Shown: positions 7,700 through 16,873, counted from the stretch's first letter. The stretch is 49,384 bases of DNA from Bradyrhizobium sp. STM 3843 (GCF_000239815.1 NZ_CAFK01000341.1:1-49384), one strand, 5' to 3'. Notes: generated by a model from the letters alone, not told the origin. A program made the numbers and translations.

Positions 7700-9238
7700 A
7701 TGGTTCCATTAAGAGGCGACGAGCCGCTTTCGACTAGGCCGCTGCCGCGCGGTGTGCGCCGCGCATTGCAGGCCATGGGCGCCGATCTCGGCCGTCGATG
7801 GTGTCTTGCGGATCTCGCTGATATCGCCGGGGTCTCACCGCGGACGCTGCAGCGGCAGTTCATCGCCTGTTTGGGCAAGCCGCCGCAGGCTGTGTTGCGC
7901 GAGCTCGGGTTCGAGCGCGCCCGTGGCGAGCTGCTACACGGTGATCCCGACCTCAAGGTGATGGATGTCGCGTTGCGCTGTGGCTTCGCACATTACGGTC
8001 GCTTTGCCGTCGCGTATCGCCGCCGCTATGGTGAGACGCCGTCGCAGACGTTGAAGCGGCAAACCGTGCTTGCCGCGCAGCTCGCTGCCAGGCCGGCCGT
8101 TGTGATGCCGGCGCAGGATCGGCCCACTCTGGCCTTCACCCCCATCGAAGCAGGGGCCGAGCACGACGACCTCGCGACAAGTATTTCGGAGGACCTCACG
8201 GCCGCCCTGACGCGATCCGGGCTTGCGGTCGTCTCGCGCGCCGGTGCCGCCCGCTACCGCATGCATGCCGTGCTCCGCCACGACGCAGCCGATATGCGTC
8301 TCGTGCTTCGGCTAGTCGATCAGACCACCGGTCGTGTGCTATGGGCGCAGCGGATCGACGGCGTGCTGCAGCACGACGCCGAAGGCTATGAGCGAATGGC
8401 GATGCGTGTCGCGGCCGCCCTGCAGCCGCAACTGCGGCTGGCCGAGATCGAGCGCGCGGCGCGCACGCCAGAGGCCGAGCTGACGGCGCATGATCTCGCC
8501 TTGCGCGCGCTTCCCGGCGTGCTGTCGCTGGATGCCGAAGGCAATGCGCGCGGGCTCGACTTGTTGCACAGGGCGCTGGATGTGGAGACCGAGCATGGGC
8601 TTGCGACAGCGCTTGCGGCCTGGGGGCATGCCCAGCGCGTCATCTACCACTTTTCGTCGAATGCGGCGGCGGATCGGGCGCAAGGCCTTGCGCTCGCACG
8701 CCAGGTGGGCGCGCAATGGGCGGACCCGACCGTGCTGTGCGTGCTTGGCAGTGCGCTGACCTTGTTGCACGAAGTCGCCGACGCCGATCAGGTGATCCGC
8801 AGGGCGCTGGCGATCGATGGCGGCTCGGCATGGGCCTGGAGCCGCAGCGGCTGGCTCGACGTGTATCGGGGCGATTCAGCATCCGCGATCGAACGATTTT
8901 TGATCGCGCTCGACCTTGCGCCGCAGGATCAGCTCGCCTTCAACAGCATGGTCGGGATCGGTTGCGCGCATTTCGCGGCAGGACATTATGATGAAGCGGC
9001 GCGTTGGCACCGGCGCGGGTTGCTGGAACATCCCTCGGCACTGTGGGTGCATCGAACCATGTGTCCGGCCTATATGCTTGCAGGCCAGCGCACCGAGGCC
9101 GGACACAGCATGCAGGCGCTGCGCGCGCATTATCCGGAGCTGACGATCTCAGAGGTCGAGGGCGGCATGCCGCCGCTCCCGCATTCCTACCGCAGCCTGG
9201 TGGTGGAGGCGTTGTCGGAGGCCGGCCTGCCGGCGTGA
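7700..9238 (+). CDS. AraC-type HTH regulator fused to TolB-like and TPR domains
   Basis: 512 residues. Residues about 15-115 are an AraC/XylS double helix-turn-helix: LADLADIAGVSPRTLQRQF is the first HTH, and MDVALRCGFAHYGRFAVAYR followed by RYGETPSQ is the second. Residues about 135-250 resemble the periplasmic-like TolB segment (LATSISEDLTAALTRSGLAV, then LRLVDQTTGRVLWAQRIDG) usually found behind CadC-type or adenylate cyclase domains. The C-terminus has tandem TPR-like helices (about 265-500). The AraC domain therefore takes the place normally held by a winged helix or cyclase. It is divergent from the methyltransferase pair and probably controls it. Confidence 0.85.
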   Translation: MVPLRGDEPLSTRPLPRGVRRALQAMGADLGRRWCLADLADIAGVSPRTLQRQFIACLGKPPQAVLRELGFERARGELLHGDPDLKVMDVALRCGFAHYGRFAVAYRRRYGETPSQTLKRQTVLAAQLAARPAVVMPAQDRPTLAFTPIEAGAEHDDLATSISEDLTAALTRSGLAVVSRAGAARYRMHAVLRHDAADMRLVLRLVDQTTGRVLWAQRIDGVLQHDAEGYERMAMRVAAALQPQLRLAEIERAARTPEAELTAHDLALRALPGVLSLDAEGNARGLDLLHRALDVETEHGLATALAAWGHAQRVIYHFSSNAAADRAQGLALARQVGAQWADPTVLCVLGSALTLLHEVADADQVIRRALAIDGGSAWAWSRSGWLDVYRGDSASAIERFLIALDLAPQDQLAFNSMVGIGCAHFAAGHYDEAARWHRRGLLEHPSALWVHRTMCPAYMLAGQRTEAGHSMQALRAHYPELTISEVEGGMPPLPHSYRSLVVEALSEAGLPA

Positions 9239-9246
9239 GACCGACG

Positions 9247-9759
9247 TTATTTCACCGGCATGCTGATGCTTCGGCCGAGCCCGTAGGGGTGCTGCAATTG
9301 CGCGTGTTCGCGCACCATCTGTTGGATGTGCGCCTGGATGTCGTCGGGAAACGGCGCGACCTTGCGCTTGGTCATGTCGATATGGACGGACATGTTCTCC
9401 GAGGTCGCCGACAGCCAGCCGTCGGTGGCGTGGCGCAGTTCCTCGAAGGTATGCAGCCGCTTTTCATCGGCAGCGATCAGCCAGACCGAGATCTGCACCG
9501 GATCGCCCAAATGGATTTCCCGCAAATAGCGCACGTGGCATTCCGCGGTGAAGGTCGAGCCCTGCCGCTCCTTCATATAGGCGGGGCCGATGCCGAGCGC
9601 GGCCCAGAGCTGATCGATCGCGCGATCGAACATGACATTGTAATAGGCCATGTTGAGATGGCCGTTATAGTCGATCCATTGCGGCTCGATCTGCATCACC
9701 GAGGACAGGAACGGGCGTGGACCAGCTTCGGCGTTGGTAGGCATTCCAAGATCGCTCAT
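9247..9759 (-). CDS. Hot-dog fold acyl-CoA thioesterase
   Basis: 170 residues. IDYNGHLNMAYYNVMFDRAID carries the active-site Asp/Asn-Gly-His-x-N signature of 4-hydroxybenzoyl-CoA thioesterase-like proteins, and the central YLREIHLGDPVQISVWL strand pattern follows. Start ATG 9759 is preceded by a purine-rich GGAAGAG. It is divergent from the D-lactate dehydrogenase gene with only 73 nt between starts. Substrate unknown; related enzymes act on betainyl-, carnitinyl- or aromatic CoA esters. Confidence 0.85.
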   Translation of the reverse strand: MSDLGMPTNAEAGPRPFLSSVMQIEPQWIDYNGHLNMAYYNVMFDRAIDQLWAALGIGPAYMKERQGSTFTAECHVRYLREIHLGDPVQISVWLIAADEKRLHTFEELRHATDGWLSATSENMSVHIDMTKRKVAPFPDDIQAHIQQMVREHAQLQHPYGLGRSISMPVK

Positions 9760-9832
9760 TCGCTCTTCCGTTTGCTCCCTTGACCCTCTGGTGATCCTTT
9801 GCCACCGTCCGCCGCGAATTGGGAGGATTAAA

Positions 9833-11254
9833 GTGGCGACCACGATACCCCATCACGATCTGAAGCGGCCGGAGCCGCAGGCGCTCAAGAGCACGCTGGA
9901 GCAGCTTGCGGCGCGCTTCGGCAACCGGCTCATCACCTCGCAGGCCGTGCGCGAGCAGCACGGCCATACCACGACCTGGCTGCCGACGCAGCCGCCGGAT
10001 GGCGTGGTGCTGGCGCAGGAGACCGCCGACATTCAGGACGTGGTGCGGATCTGCGCCAAGCATGGCGTGCCGATCATTCCGTTCGGAACCGGCACCTCGC
10101 TGGAGGGGCAGGTCAACGCGCCAGCCGGCGGCATCTGTATCGATCTGCGCGACATGAACAAGGTGCTGGAGGTGCATGCCGAGGATCTCGACTGCGTGAT
10201 CCAGCCCGGCGTCACCCGCAAGGCGCTGAACGAATACTTGCGCGACCAGGGCCTGTTCTTCCCGATCGACCCCGGCGCCGACGCTTCGCTCGGCGGCATG
10301 GCCTCGACCCGCGCGTCCGGCACCAATGCGGTGCGCTACGGCACCATCCGCGAGAACGTGCTGGCGCTGAAGGTGGTTCGCGGCGACGGCGAGATCATCA
10401 AGACCGGCACCCGCGCCAAGAAGTCCGCCGCCGGCTACGATCTCACCCACCTTTTCATCGGCGCCGAGGGCACGCTCGGCATCATCGCTGAGCTGACGAT
10501 CCGGCTGCGCGGCATCCCCGAGACCATCGCCGCAGCGGCGTGCTCGTTCGAGACCGTGCGCGGCGCCTGCCAGGCCACTATCCTCGCAATCCAGACCGGC
10601 ATTCCGGTGGCGCGCATCGAACTCCTGAATGCCGCGCAGGTGCAAGCCTGCAACGCCTATTCGAAGCTGAGCCTGCCAGAGACGCCCCTGCTGCTGCTCG
10701 AATTCCACGGCAGCGAGGCCGAGGTCGCCGAGCAGTCCAGGAATTTCGCCGAGATCGCAGCGGAGTGCGGTGGCGGCGAATTCACCTGGACCACCAAGCC
10801 TGAGGATCGCACCAAGCTGTGGCAGGCGCGGCACGACGCCTATTGGTCGGTGAAGGCAATCCGTCCGGGCGCCGGCGTGGTCGCGACCGATGTCTGCGTG
10901 CCGATCTCGCGGCTGGCCGATTGCGTGACCGAGACCGAAGAGGATCTGAAACGGCTCAACCTGACCTCGCCGATCGTCGGCCATGTCGGCGACGGCAATT
11001 TCCACTGCTCCTTGATGTGCGATCTCGACGATGCCGAGGAGATGGCGCGCGGTGAGGAGTTCATGCACCGGCTGGTGGAGCGCGCCCAAGCCATGGGCGG
11101 CACCTGCACCGGCGAGCACGGCATCGGCCAGGGCAAGCAGAAATATCTCGAAGCCGAGCTGGGACCTGAGGCGCTCGACGCCATGCGCGCGGTGAAGAAG
11201 GCGCTCGATCCGCAGAACATCTTCAACCCAGGGAAGATCGTGCCGGCGGCGTGA
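9833..11254 (+). CDS. FAD-linked D-lactate dehydrogenase / GlcD-like oxidase
   Basis: 473 residues. The N-terminal PCMH-type FAD domain shows PFGTGTSLEGQVNAPAGG and GADASLGGMASTRASGTNA. The C-terminal vanillyl-alcohol-oxidase-like domain shows HVGDGNFHCSL and TGEHGIGQGKQKYL, which form the substrate site of D-lactate/glycolate dehydrogenases. The protein oxidises a D-2-hydroxyacid, most likely D-lactate, and feeds electrons to cytochrome c or quinone. The start is set at GTG 9833 with GGGAGGA 5 nt upstream; an upstream ATG would overlap the divergent thioesterase gene. A REP-like inverted repeat follows at 11311. Confidence 0.92.
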   Translation: MATTIPHHDLKRPEPQALKSTLEQLAARFGNRLITSQAVREQHGHTTTWLPTQPPDGVVLAQETADIQDVVRICAKHGVPIIPFGTGTSLEGQVNAPAGGICIDLRDMNKVLEVHAEDLDCVIQPGVTRKALNEYLRDQGLFFPIDPGADASLGGMASTRASGTNAVRYGTIRENVLALKVVRGDGEIIKTGTRAKKSAAGYDLTHLFIGAEGTLGIIAELTIRLRGIPETIAAAACSFETVRGACQATILAIQTGIPVARIELLNAAQVQACNAYSKLSLPETPLLLLEFHGSEAEVAEQSRNFAEIAAECGGGEFTWTTKPEDRTKLWQARHDAYWSVKAIRPGAGVVATDVCVPISRLADCVTETEEDLKRLNLTSPIVGHVGDGNFHCSLMCDLDDAEEMARGEEFMHRLVERAQAMGGTCTGEHGIGQGKQKYLEAELGPEALDAMRAVKKALDPQNIFNPGKIVPAA

Positions 11255-11310
11255 TGCGCGATTGTCGCAAGCTGCGGCGGCGGAAGCACAGGATTCAACT
11301 TGTTTTACTC

Positions 11311-11398
11311 CGTCATGCGCGGGCTTGTCCCGCGCATCCACGTCTTTCTTTCCGCAGTTGGAAAGACGTGGATGGCCGGGACAAGCCCGGCCATGACG
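11311..11398. repeat. REP/BIME-like 88-bp inverted repeat
   Basis: Two 38-nt arms, each starting CGTCATG, face each other around TTTCCGCAGTTG. They differ only at GCG versus GGC triplets flanking the inner GGGCTTGTCCC, changes that keep the smaller hairpins within each arm paired. It belongs to the same general CGTCATNGCC family as the elements at 19034 and 25083. Confidence 0.85.
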
Positions 11399-11494
11399 AA
11401 GAGGAGGCACCCTGGCAGCCCCGCAAACCCCATGTGCGATAGCGCTGCCGCAAGCGGAGAGACTAGGAGCGGGATTGCCGCAGCACGCGATTGC

Positions 11495-11731
11495 TCACTT
11501 GCTCCCCTGCAGCGCCTGCTTGTCCTTCAGCGCGGCCTTGCAGCCGTCCGAGAGCTGATCGAACTTCTCGACCATGCACTGCTTGATGCGGCCGCCGCCG
11601 GGCATGATGCCGGCGCACAGCGTGCGCACGTCGGCGCCGCAGGCCTGCCGCAACGTCGCGTCCTGAGCATTTGCGGTGGAGGCCACCATGCCGGCGGCGA
11701 GCGCGGCGATGACGAAGATAGACCGGCGCAT
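11495..11731 (-). CDS. Small secreted cysteine-rich protein
   Basis: 78 residues. Residues 1-22 are a signal peptide (MRRSIFVIAALAAGMVASTA, cleavage after ANA). The mature part has four cysteines in C-x7-C-x12-C-x11-C (QACGADVRTLC, QCMVEKF, GCKAAL), matching the short Cys-rich repeat (GLG1-like) found in many rhizobial exported proteins. It is likely disulfide bonded in the periplasm. ATG 11731 has a GAGG site. Function unknown. Confidence 0.75.
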   Translation of the reverse strand: MRRSIFVIAALAAGMVASTANAQDATLRQACGADVRTLCAGIMPGGGRIKQCMVEKFDQLSDGCKAALKDKQALQGSK

Positions 11732-11769
11732 TGGAAACCTCATGTGCATGTTTGTCAGTTGCATCGTGC

Positions 11770-12057
11770 TCACCAAGCGCAGACCCAGCGCCGCCCATAG
11801 GGTGTGACGCGCCAGAAGCAGGCGCCGGCGGGGTGGTAGTAGCCCGGCCCGACATAGGCATAGCCGGCCCCATAGTAGTAGTTCGGCCGGCAGCCGCCCC
11901 AGGGTCCACGATGCCAGCCGAGGCCGCAGCCGCCGGCGACGCGCACGATGTTGTCCTCGGTCGCGCTCGGCTGTGCGGGCAGCGTGAAGGCTTGCGCCGC
12001 CGATCCCGCCAAGGCGGCGGTTGCGGCAAGCGCAATCGAGAGAAGCAGCTTTCGCAT
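11770..12057 (-). CDS. GCG_CRPN-type small secreted protein
   Basis: 95 residues. Residues 1-23 form a signal peptide ending AQA. The mature protein has GGCGLGWHRGPWGGCRPN, the signature of the GCG_CRPN family of alphaproteobacteria, then a Tyr/Gly-rich tract (YYYGAGYAYVGPGYY) and a C-terminal pair of cysteines. It lies 38 nt upstream of the Cys-rich gene on the same strand, so the two may be cotranscribed. Function is unknown; envelope localisation is inferred from the signal peptide. Confidence 0.8.
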   Translation of the reverse strand: MRKLLLSIALAATAALAGSAAQAFTLPAQPSATEDNIVRVAGGCGLGWHRGPWGGCRPNYYYGAGYAYVGPGYYHPAGACFWRVTPYGRRWVCAW

Positions 12058-12176
12058 CTTGAGCGATCCTTTCGGTTGAAGCGTCCGTCGCAGCGCACGG
12101 ACGCGAGATGGCGAAAGGTCGCCTGCGAATTTTGCCGCGATGTGTCGCGGGCAGCCGGTGTTTGCAACGTTTTGTA

Positions 12177-13868
12177 TCAGCCCGCAGCTGGCGCAAGCTT
12201 GCGCACCGCTTCATGGACGCTGTGGAAGACATGCTCGCGCGGCAGCACCTCATAGAGGCCGAACCGTTCGAACGCCTCCTGCGCACGCAAGGATTCCAGC
12301 CGTGCCACCGCGAAGCTGATGCCGCGCTCCCTGCAAATCTTGATGATATCGAGCAGTGCCTGTGCCGCGGTGAAGTCGATCTCGGGAATGCTGTTTGCTT
12401 CCAGCACCAACAGCCGCAGGCGGCTGTCTTGCAGCACCCCCTGGATATCGGCGCGAAACGTCGTCGCATTGAGGAAACTGAGCGGCGCCTGGAAGCCGAC
12501 GACGGCCACGCCAGCCGAGCTTTCGCCCTTGATGCTGGGATGTGCCGGCCACCAGATCGTCGTGTCTGGCACGCGCTCGAAAGGAACCAGATGCGCGCGC
12601 GTCGTGCTCCAGATGCCGTGCAGCAGCGACAATGCGATGCCGAGCGCGACGCCCTGTTCGATCGGCAGCAGGATGATCGCGGCCGCAGTGGCGATGATCA
12701 GCAGGAACTCGCCCTTGGACTGACGGTAGATGCGCACGATCTGCGCAAGGCGGATGATGCGCAGCGCCACGAACAGGAGCACGCCGGCCAGCGCCGCCTC
12801 CGGCACGTGCTTGAGCAGGCCTGCGCCGAACGAGATCAGGGCGAGCACCAGAGCCGCCGCGACGAGGCTCGACAGTTGCGATTGTCCGCCGGTCTCGGCG
12901 ACGATGCCGGTGCGCGGCGGGCTGGCATTGACCGGGAACGCGCCGATGATGCCGGCGAGCAGGCTGCCGGCACCGGCGCCGACGAAATCGCGATCGATGT
13001 CGGCGGGCTGGTCGGGATTGGACGGAAAGCCGCGCGAGGTCGCGGCCGACTGCATCATCACGATGATCGCGATCAGAAAGGCCAACGGCACCAGCTTCAC
13101 CCAGCGCTCGGGTGCGATGTCGGGAAGCTGCGGCGTCGGCAGCGTGCCGGACAGCGCGCCGACCACGGGCACGCCCTTGGTCTCCAGCCCGGCCGAGATT
13201 CCCAGCAGGGTAGCGGCCACAAGCGCGATCAGCGCGCCGGGAATCCGCGCGCTGATGGTCTCGGATAGCGCGACGATCGCGAGCACGCCGAAGCCGATCA
13301 TGAGCGTGTACGGATTGGCCTCCGCGACATGCCGCGCCAGCGTGGCGATGCGCGCCACCGTCGGTCCGCCAGGCGAGGCGATACCGAGCACACCCGGCAA
13401 TTGCGACACGATGATGTGGATCGCGATGCCGGCGAGAAACCCGATCGTCACCGGCACCGACAACAGATTGGCGATGCCGCCGAGCTTGAAAGTGCCGGCG
13501 CAGGCCAGCATCACGCCGACCAGCAAAGCGAGCGCCGCCGCCAGCGCCGAATAGTCCGGCGTGCCGCTGGTTGCGAGCAGGGCCAGTCCGCCGGCGAAGA
13601 TCGGCGTGATGGTGGAATCCGCGCCGCATGACAAAAAGCGGTTGGCGCCGAACAGTGCGAAGCCAAGCGATCCCGCGATGAAGGCGAAGAAGCCGATTTC
13701 GGGCGCGAAGCCGCCGAGCTTGGCAGTCGCCATCTGCTCGGGGATCGCGATCGCCGTCAGGGTGAGGCCTGCCACGAGGTCGGCGGGCAGGGCGCTCAAA
13801 CGCCAGCCCTGTAGCGAGCGCAGCAGCGGCCAGTGTCTGGTGTTGGCGTCCGATGCGGGTCGGATCAT
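12177..13868 (-). CDS. SulP family anion transporter with STAS domain
   Basis: 563 residues. The N-terminal about 400 residues are membrane helices with SulP features (PADLVAGLTLTAIAIPEQMA near residue 28, FGANRFLSCGADSTITP in the third helix). Residues about 435-555 form a STAS domain (LNATTFRADIQ, then LLVLEANSIPEIDFTAAQAL). It transports sulfate, bicarbonate or a dicarboxylate; the substrate cannot be inferred. In typical STAS domains a phosphorylatable Ser/Thr follows the D; here IDFTAAQA retains Thr. Single gene. Confidence 0.9.
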   Translation of the reverse strand: MIRPASDANTRHWPLLRSLQGWRLSALPADLVAGLTLTAIAIPEQMATAKLGGFAPEIGFFAFIAGSLGFALFGANRFLSCGADSTITPIFAGGLALLATSGTPDYSALAAALALLVGVMLACAGTFKLGGIANLLSVPVTIGFLAGIAIHIIVSQLPGVLGIASPGGPTVARIATLARHVAEANPYTLMIGFGVLAIVALSETISARIPGALIALVAATLLGISAGLETKGVPVVGALSGTLPTPQLPDIAPERWVKLVPLAFLIAIIVMMQSAATSRGFPSNPDQPADIDRDFVGAGAGSLLAGIIGAFPVNASPPRTGIVAETGGQSQLSSLVAAALVLALISFGAGLLKHVPEAALAGVLLFVALRIIRLAQIVRIYRQSKGEFLLIIATAAAIILLPIEQGVALGIALSLLHGIWSTTRAHLVPFERVPDTTIWWPAHPSIKGESSAGVAVVGFQAPLSFLNATTFRADIQGVLQDSRLRLLVLEANSIPEIDFTAAQALLDIIKICRERGISFAVARLESLRAQEAFERFGLYEVLPREHVFHSVHEAVRKLAPAAG

Positions 13869-13902
13869 CGCGGCATCTCCTGTCGCGCCAGAGAAAGACG
13901 AT

Positions 13903-14844
13903 TTATCCGATCAGGCAAGCCCGCGATCCCAGCCCGCGATCCCATGGCGGCTCCGGCGCGAAGGCGCCGGCGAGGAAATCGATGAAGGCGCGGACCTTCG
14001 CCGAAGGCGAGCGATCCGGCAGATACACGGCATGCACCGCCAGGACATCGGAGGTCGGCAGCTCCAGCCTGATCGGCACCAGTTCTCCGCTCCGGAGCGC
14101 GTCGGCGACGATGAAGGTCGGCTGATAGATGATGCCCTGGCCGGCGATGGCTGCCGCCAGCAGCGCGTCGCCATTATTGGCGCGCAGATTGCCGCTGACG
14201 GTGACCTCGACGCCAGCGTTGCCGCTGCCCATGCGCCAGCGTCCGGCGCCCGCCTGCGCCAGCGTGTAGCCGAGACAATTGTGCTCTGCGAGCTCGGCCG
14301 AGCTGCGCGGCGTGCCATGCGCGGCGAGATAGGCGGGAGCGGCACAGATCACCATGCGGCACGGCGCAAGCCGGCGCGCGATCAGGCTGGAATCGCGCAA
14401 CGTCCCGATGCGGATGGCGAGATCCCAACCTTCTTCCGCCAGATCGACGAGACGATCGTTGAGGCCGAGATCGACGGTGACGCCCGGATGGAGGCGGGCG
14501 AATTCGGCCAGCCGCGGCGCGATCTGGCGGACGCCGAACACCAGCGGCACGTTGAGCCGCAACAGTCCGCGCGGCTCGACGCGGTCGGCCGCGACCGCGG
14601 CCTCGGCCGCCTCGAAATCACCGAGCACCCGCTCGGCGAGCTCAAGATACCGCCGGCCGTCGTCGGTGATGGCAAGACGCCGCGTGGTGCGGTGGAACAG
14701 CTTGGTGCCGAGCCGGCTCTCCAGCGCGGCCAGATGCTTGGTCACCATGGTCTGCGATATCCCGAGCGTCCGCGCGGCGGCCGAAAGGCTGCCGGTGCCG
14801 GCGATCTTGGACATCACCTCGAGCCCGGTCAGGCGGTCGAGCAT
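13903..14844 (-). CDS. LysR-family transcriptional regulator
   Basis: 313 residues. The N-terminal winged helix MLDRLTGLEVMSKIAGTGSL continues with SAAARTLGISQTMVTKHLAALE (HTH about 19-40). The effector domain pattern (DLGLNDRLVDLAEEGWDLAI, IARRLAP) is that of the LysR group that controls redox or quinone genes in rhizobia. It is divergent from the DoxX and dioxygenase genes, with 104 nt between starts, and is their likely regulator. Confidence 0.9.
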   Translation of the reverse strand: MLDRLTGLEVMSKIAGTGSLSAAARTLGISQTMVTKHLAALESRLGTKLFHRTTRRLAITDDGRRYLELAERVLGDFEAAEAAVAADRVEPRGLLRLNVPLVFGVRQIAPRLAEFARLHPGVTVDLGLNDRLVDLAEEGWDLAIRIGTLRDSSLIARRLAPCRMVICAAPAYLAAHGTPRSSAELAEHNCLGYTLAQAGAGRWRMGSGNAGVEVTVSGNLRANNGDALLAAAIAGQGIIYQPTFIVADALRSGELVPIRLELPTSDVLAVHAVYLPDRSPSAKVRAFIDFLAGAFAPEPPWDRGLGSRACLIG

Positions 14845-14948
14845 CGCTCATCTCACTCTGGGAGTGTGAAGTATCTTTCCTGCGTACCAGATTATCGTCC
14901 TCCGGGAAATGATCCATATGGGGCGGTAAACCCCAAACGGAGGCTGAA

Positions 14949-15383
14949 ATGATCGATTCCCGCACCGCGCCCTATGCCGCGCTTCTGCTTCGCCTGACCC
15001 TGGGCGGCCTGTTCCTGGCTCATGCCAGCCTGAAGCTGTTCGTCTTCACGCCGGCCGGCACGGCCAAATTCTTCGGCAGCATCGGCCTGCCGGAGGAGCT
15101 CGCTTATATCGTGATGACCGCCGAGATCCTGGCCGGCATTGCGCTCATCCTCGGTCTCTACACCCGCTGGGCGGCGCTCGCCGCAGTGCCGATCCTGCTC
15201 GGCGCCATCTTTACCGTGCATGGCGCGGCCGGCTTCTTCTTCAACAACCCGAAGGGCGGCTGGGAATATCCGGCGTTCTGGGCCGTTGCCTTGATCGTGC
15301 AGGCGCTGCTCGGCGACGGGGCCTTTGCGTTGCGCGCGCCGCGTGCGAACGTGGCCGATGGCGCGCTGCGCAGCGCGCATTGA
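14949..15383 (+). CDS. DoxX family integral membrane protein
   Basis: 144 residues with four membrane helices. LLLRLTLGGLFLAHASLKLF at the N-terminus, FFGSIGLPEELAYIVMTAEI, and GLYTRWAALAAVPILLGAIF are DoxX/SURF4-like features. DoxX proteins are linked to thiosulfate-quinone oxidoreductase or redox stress. GGAGG lies 9 nt before the start. It is first in a two-gene unit with the dioxygenase, 22 nt apart. Confidence 0.88.
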   Translation: MIDSRTAPYAALLLRLTLGGLFLAHASLKLFVFTPAGTAKFFGSIGLPEELAYIVMTAEILAGIALILGLYTRWAALAAVPILLGAIFTVHGAAGFFFNNPKGGWEYPAFWAVALIVQALLGDGAFALRAPRANVADGALRSAH

Positions 15384-15405
15384 CCTCTTGAGCGGAGGAT
15401 TGAAC

Positions 15406-16218
15406 ATGACACTGCCGAGCCTGTTCGTGTCGCACGGATCGCCGATGCTGCCGCTGACGGATACGCCGGCGCGGCAGTTCCTGATCGATCTCGGCCGCGG
15501 TCTGCCGCGGCCCAAGGCGATCCTGGTGGTCTCGGCGCATTGGGAGACGGCCGAGCCCGAGGTCAATGCCGTCGCCGTCAACGACACCATCTACGATTTC
15601 TACGGCTTTTCGCGCCCGCTCTATGAGCTGCGCTATCCCGCGCCCGGCGCGCCCGCGCTTGCGCAAGAGATTGCGCAGCGGCTGGAGGCTGCGGGCCTGC
15701 CGACGACGATCGATCGGGCCCGCGGGCTCGATCACGGCGCCTGGATCCCGCTGCTCCTGATGTATCCGGACGCCGACATCCCGGTGCTGCAGCTCTCGAT
15801 CCAGACCGAGCGCGGGCCCAAGCATCATCTCGCGCTCGGCCGCGCGCTGGCGCCGTTGCGCGATGAGCGCGTGCTGATCATCGGCAGCGGCAGCTTCACC
15901 CACAATCTCGCCGAGTTCCGGGTGCGGCGGCCCGAACTGAACGCGCCGGCGTTGCCCTGGGTCGATGCGTTCGCCGACTGGGTGCACGAGGCGGCGATCG
16001 CGGGCCGCGTCGATGACCTGCTCGACTATCGCAACCGTGCACCGTTTGCGGTCAAGAACCATCCGACCGACGAGCACTTCCTGCCGCTGTTTGCCGCGCT
16101 CGGCGCCGCCGGCGAAGGCGCGCGCGTGGAACGGCTGCACAACAGCGCCAATTACGGCGTGCTGCGGATGGACGTCTACGCCTTCCACGCCGCGAGCGAG
16201 ACCGCGGTCGCGGCGTGA
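15406..16218 (+). CDS. LigB/DODA-type extradiol dioxygenase (4,5-DOPA dioxygenase-like)
   Basis: 270 residues. Class III extradiol ring-cleaving fold of the YgiD/DODA group: LFVSHGSPMLPL carries the first metal His, LVVSAHWET the second, and GLDHGAWIPLLLMYPDAD is the conserved catalytic block. GSGSFTHNL and KNHPTDEHFLPL complete the site. It uses Fe2+ or Zn2+ to cleave catechols; the natural substrate is unknown. Start ATG 15406 follows a GGAGG sequence. It lies downstream of DoxX and divergent from a LysR gene, an arrangement consistent with response to aromatic or quinone stress. Confidence 0.9.
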   Translation: MTLPSLFVSHGSPMLPLTDTPARQFLIDLGRGLPRPKAILVVSAHWETAEPEVNAVAVNDTIYDFYGFSRPLYELRYPAPGAPALAQEIAQRLEAAGLPTTIDRARGLDHGAWIPLLLMYPDADIPVLQLSIQTERGPKHHLALGRALAPLRDERVLIIGSGSFTHNLAEFRVRRPELNAPALPWVDAFADWVHEAAIAGRVDDLLDYRNRAPFAVKNHPTDEHFLPLFAALGAAGEGARVERLHNSANYGVLRMDVYAFHAASETAVAA

Positions 16219-16270
16219 TCAGTGTTTCTCTATGGCTCTTGCCGGTCAGTCGGTGACGATGTCGCTCGCG

Positions 16271-16780
16271 TCATGGTGATCTCGGACTGAAATCCTGGTC
16301 ACTCACCGCGGCCTGTTGCGGAACCTTGATGACGACAGCGCCGTGATTGAGTGCCTGGTGGCAGGAATTGCAGGCCGACGTCAGATCCGCATAGGACTTG
16401 TCGAATGCGGCCAGGTCTTTCGCCTTGACCGCTGCGGTGAGATCCGCAAACGGCTGCCCGGTGACGGCACTCACCATGTCGGGAAGCGAATTGGCCTCGA
16501 CGGTAGGATGGGCGTGGCCGAGACGATTGAAGGCGCCCTTCAAATTGCCGAGTTCGTAGGCGCCAAACTCCCAATTTCCTTCATGAGCGGCGATCCATAG
16601 CCTGATGTGGCGCGGCTGGATGGTCGAGATCATGAGATCGCTGATGCTCGGAAGATAGGGCGCAGGCTCGACCGGGGCACCGGCCCGCAGCTCCAGCGCG
16701 GTCCCGAGATAAGCTGCCGCGGCGATGCTCGCCACGGCGGCGGCTGCGAGGACGCGAGAACTGATCGACCGTTTGCGCAT
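16271..16780 (-). CDS. Exported single-heme c-type cytochrome-like protein
   Basis: 169 residues. N-terminal hydrophobic segment (about 9-27) acts as a signal or anchor. A single heme motif CNSCH at 137-141 near the C-terminus, preceded by largely helical sequence, suggests a four-helix cytochrome c'-like or c556-like fold. It is divergent from oxyR with 93 nt between starts. The protein is periplasmic; its electron partner is unknown. Confidence 0.75.
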   Translation of the reverse strand: MRKRSISSRVLAAAAVASIAAAAYLGTALELRAGAPVEPAPYLPSISDLMISTIQPRHIRLWIAAHEGNWEFGAYELGNLKGAFNRLGHAHPTVEANSLPDMVSAVTGQPFADLTAAVKAKDLAAFDKSYADLTSACNSCHQALNHGAVVIKVPQQAAVSDQDFSPRSP

Positions 16781-16873
16781 GAGTGATGTCTCCCGAGGCG
16801 ATTTGGACCGTATCGATCATTGCTGATCAGCTCCAATCGTAGTATTTTTAAGTCATAATAAGGAAATCTGATC

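Noticed and set aside
9665..11410. Minus-strand frame of 581 codons opposite the D-lactate dehydrogenase
   Set aside because: It is a high-GC complement frame that also runs over a REP element. No recognisable domain.
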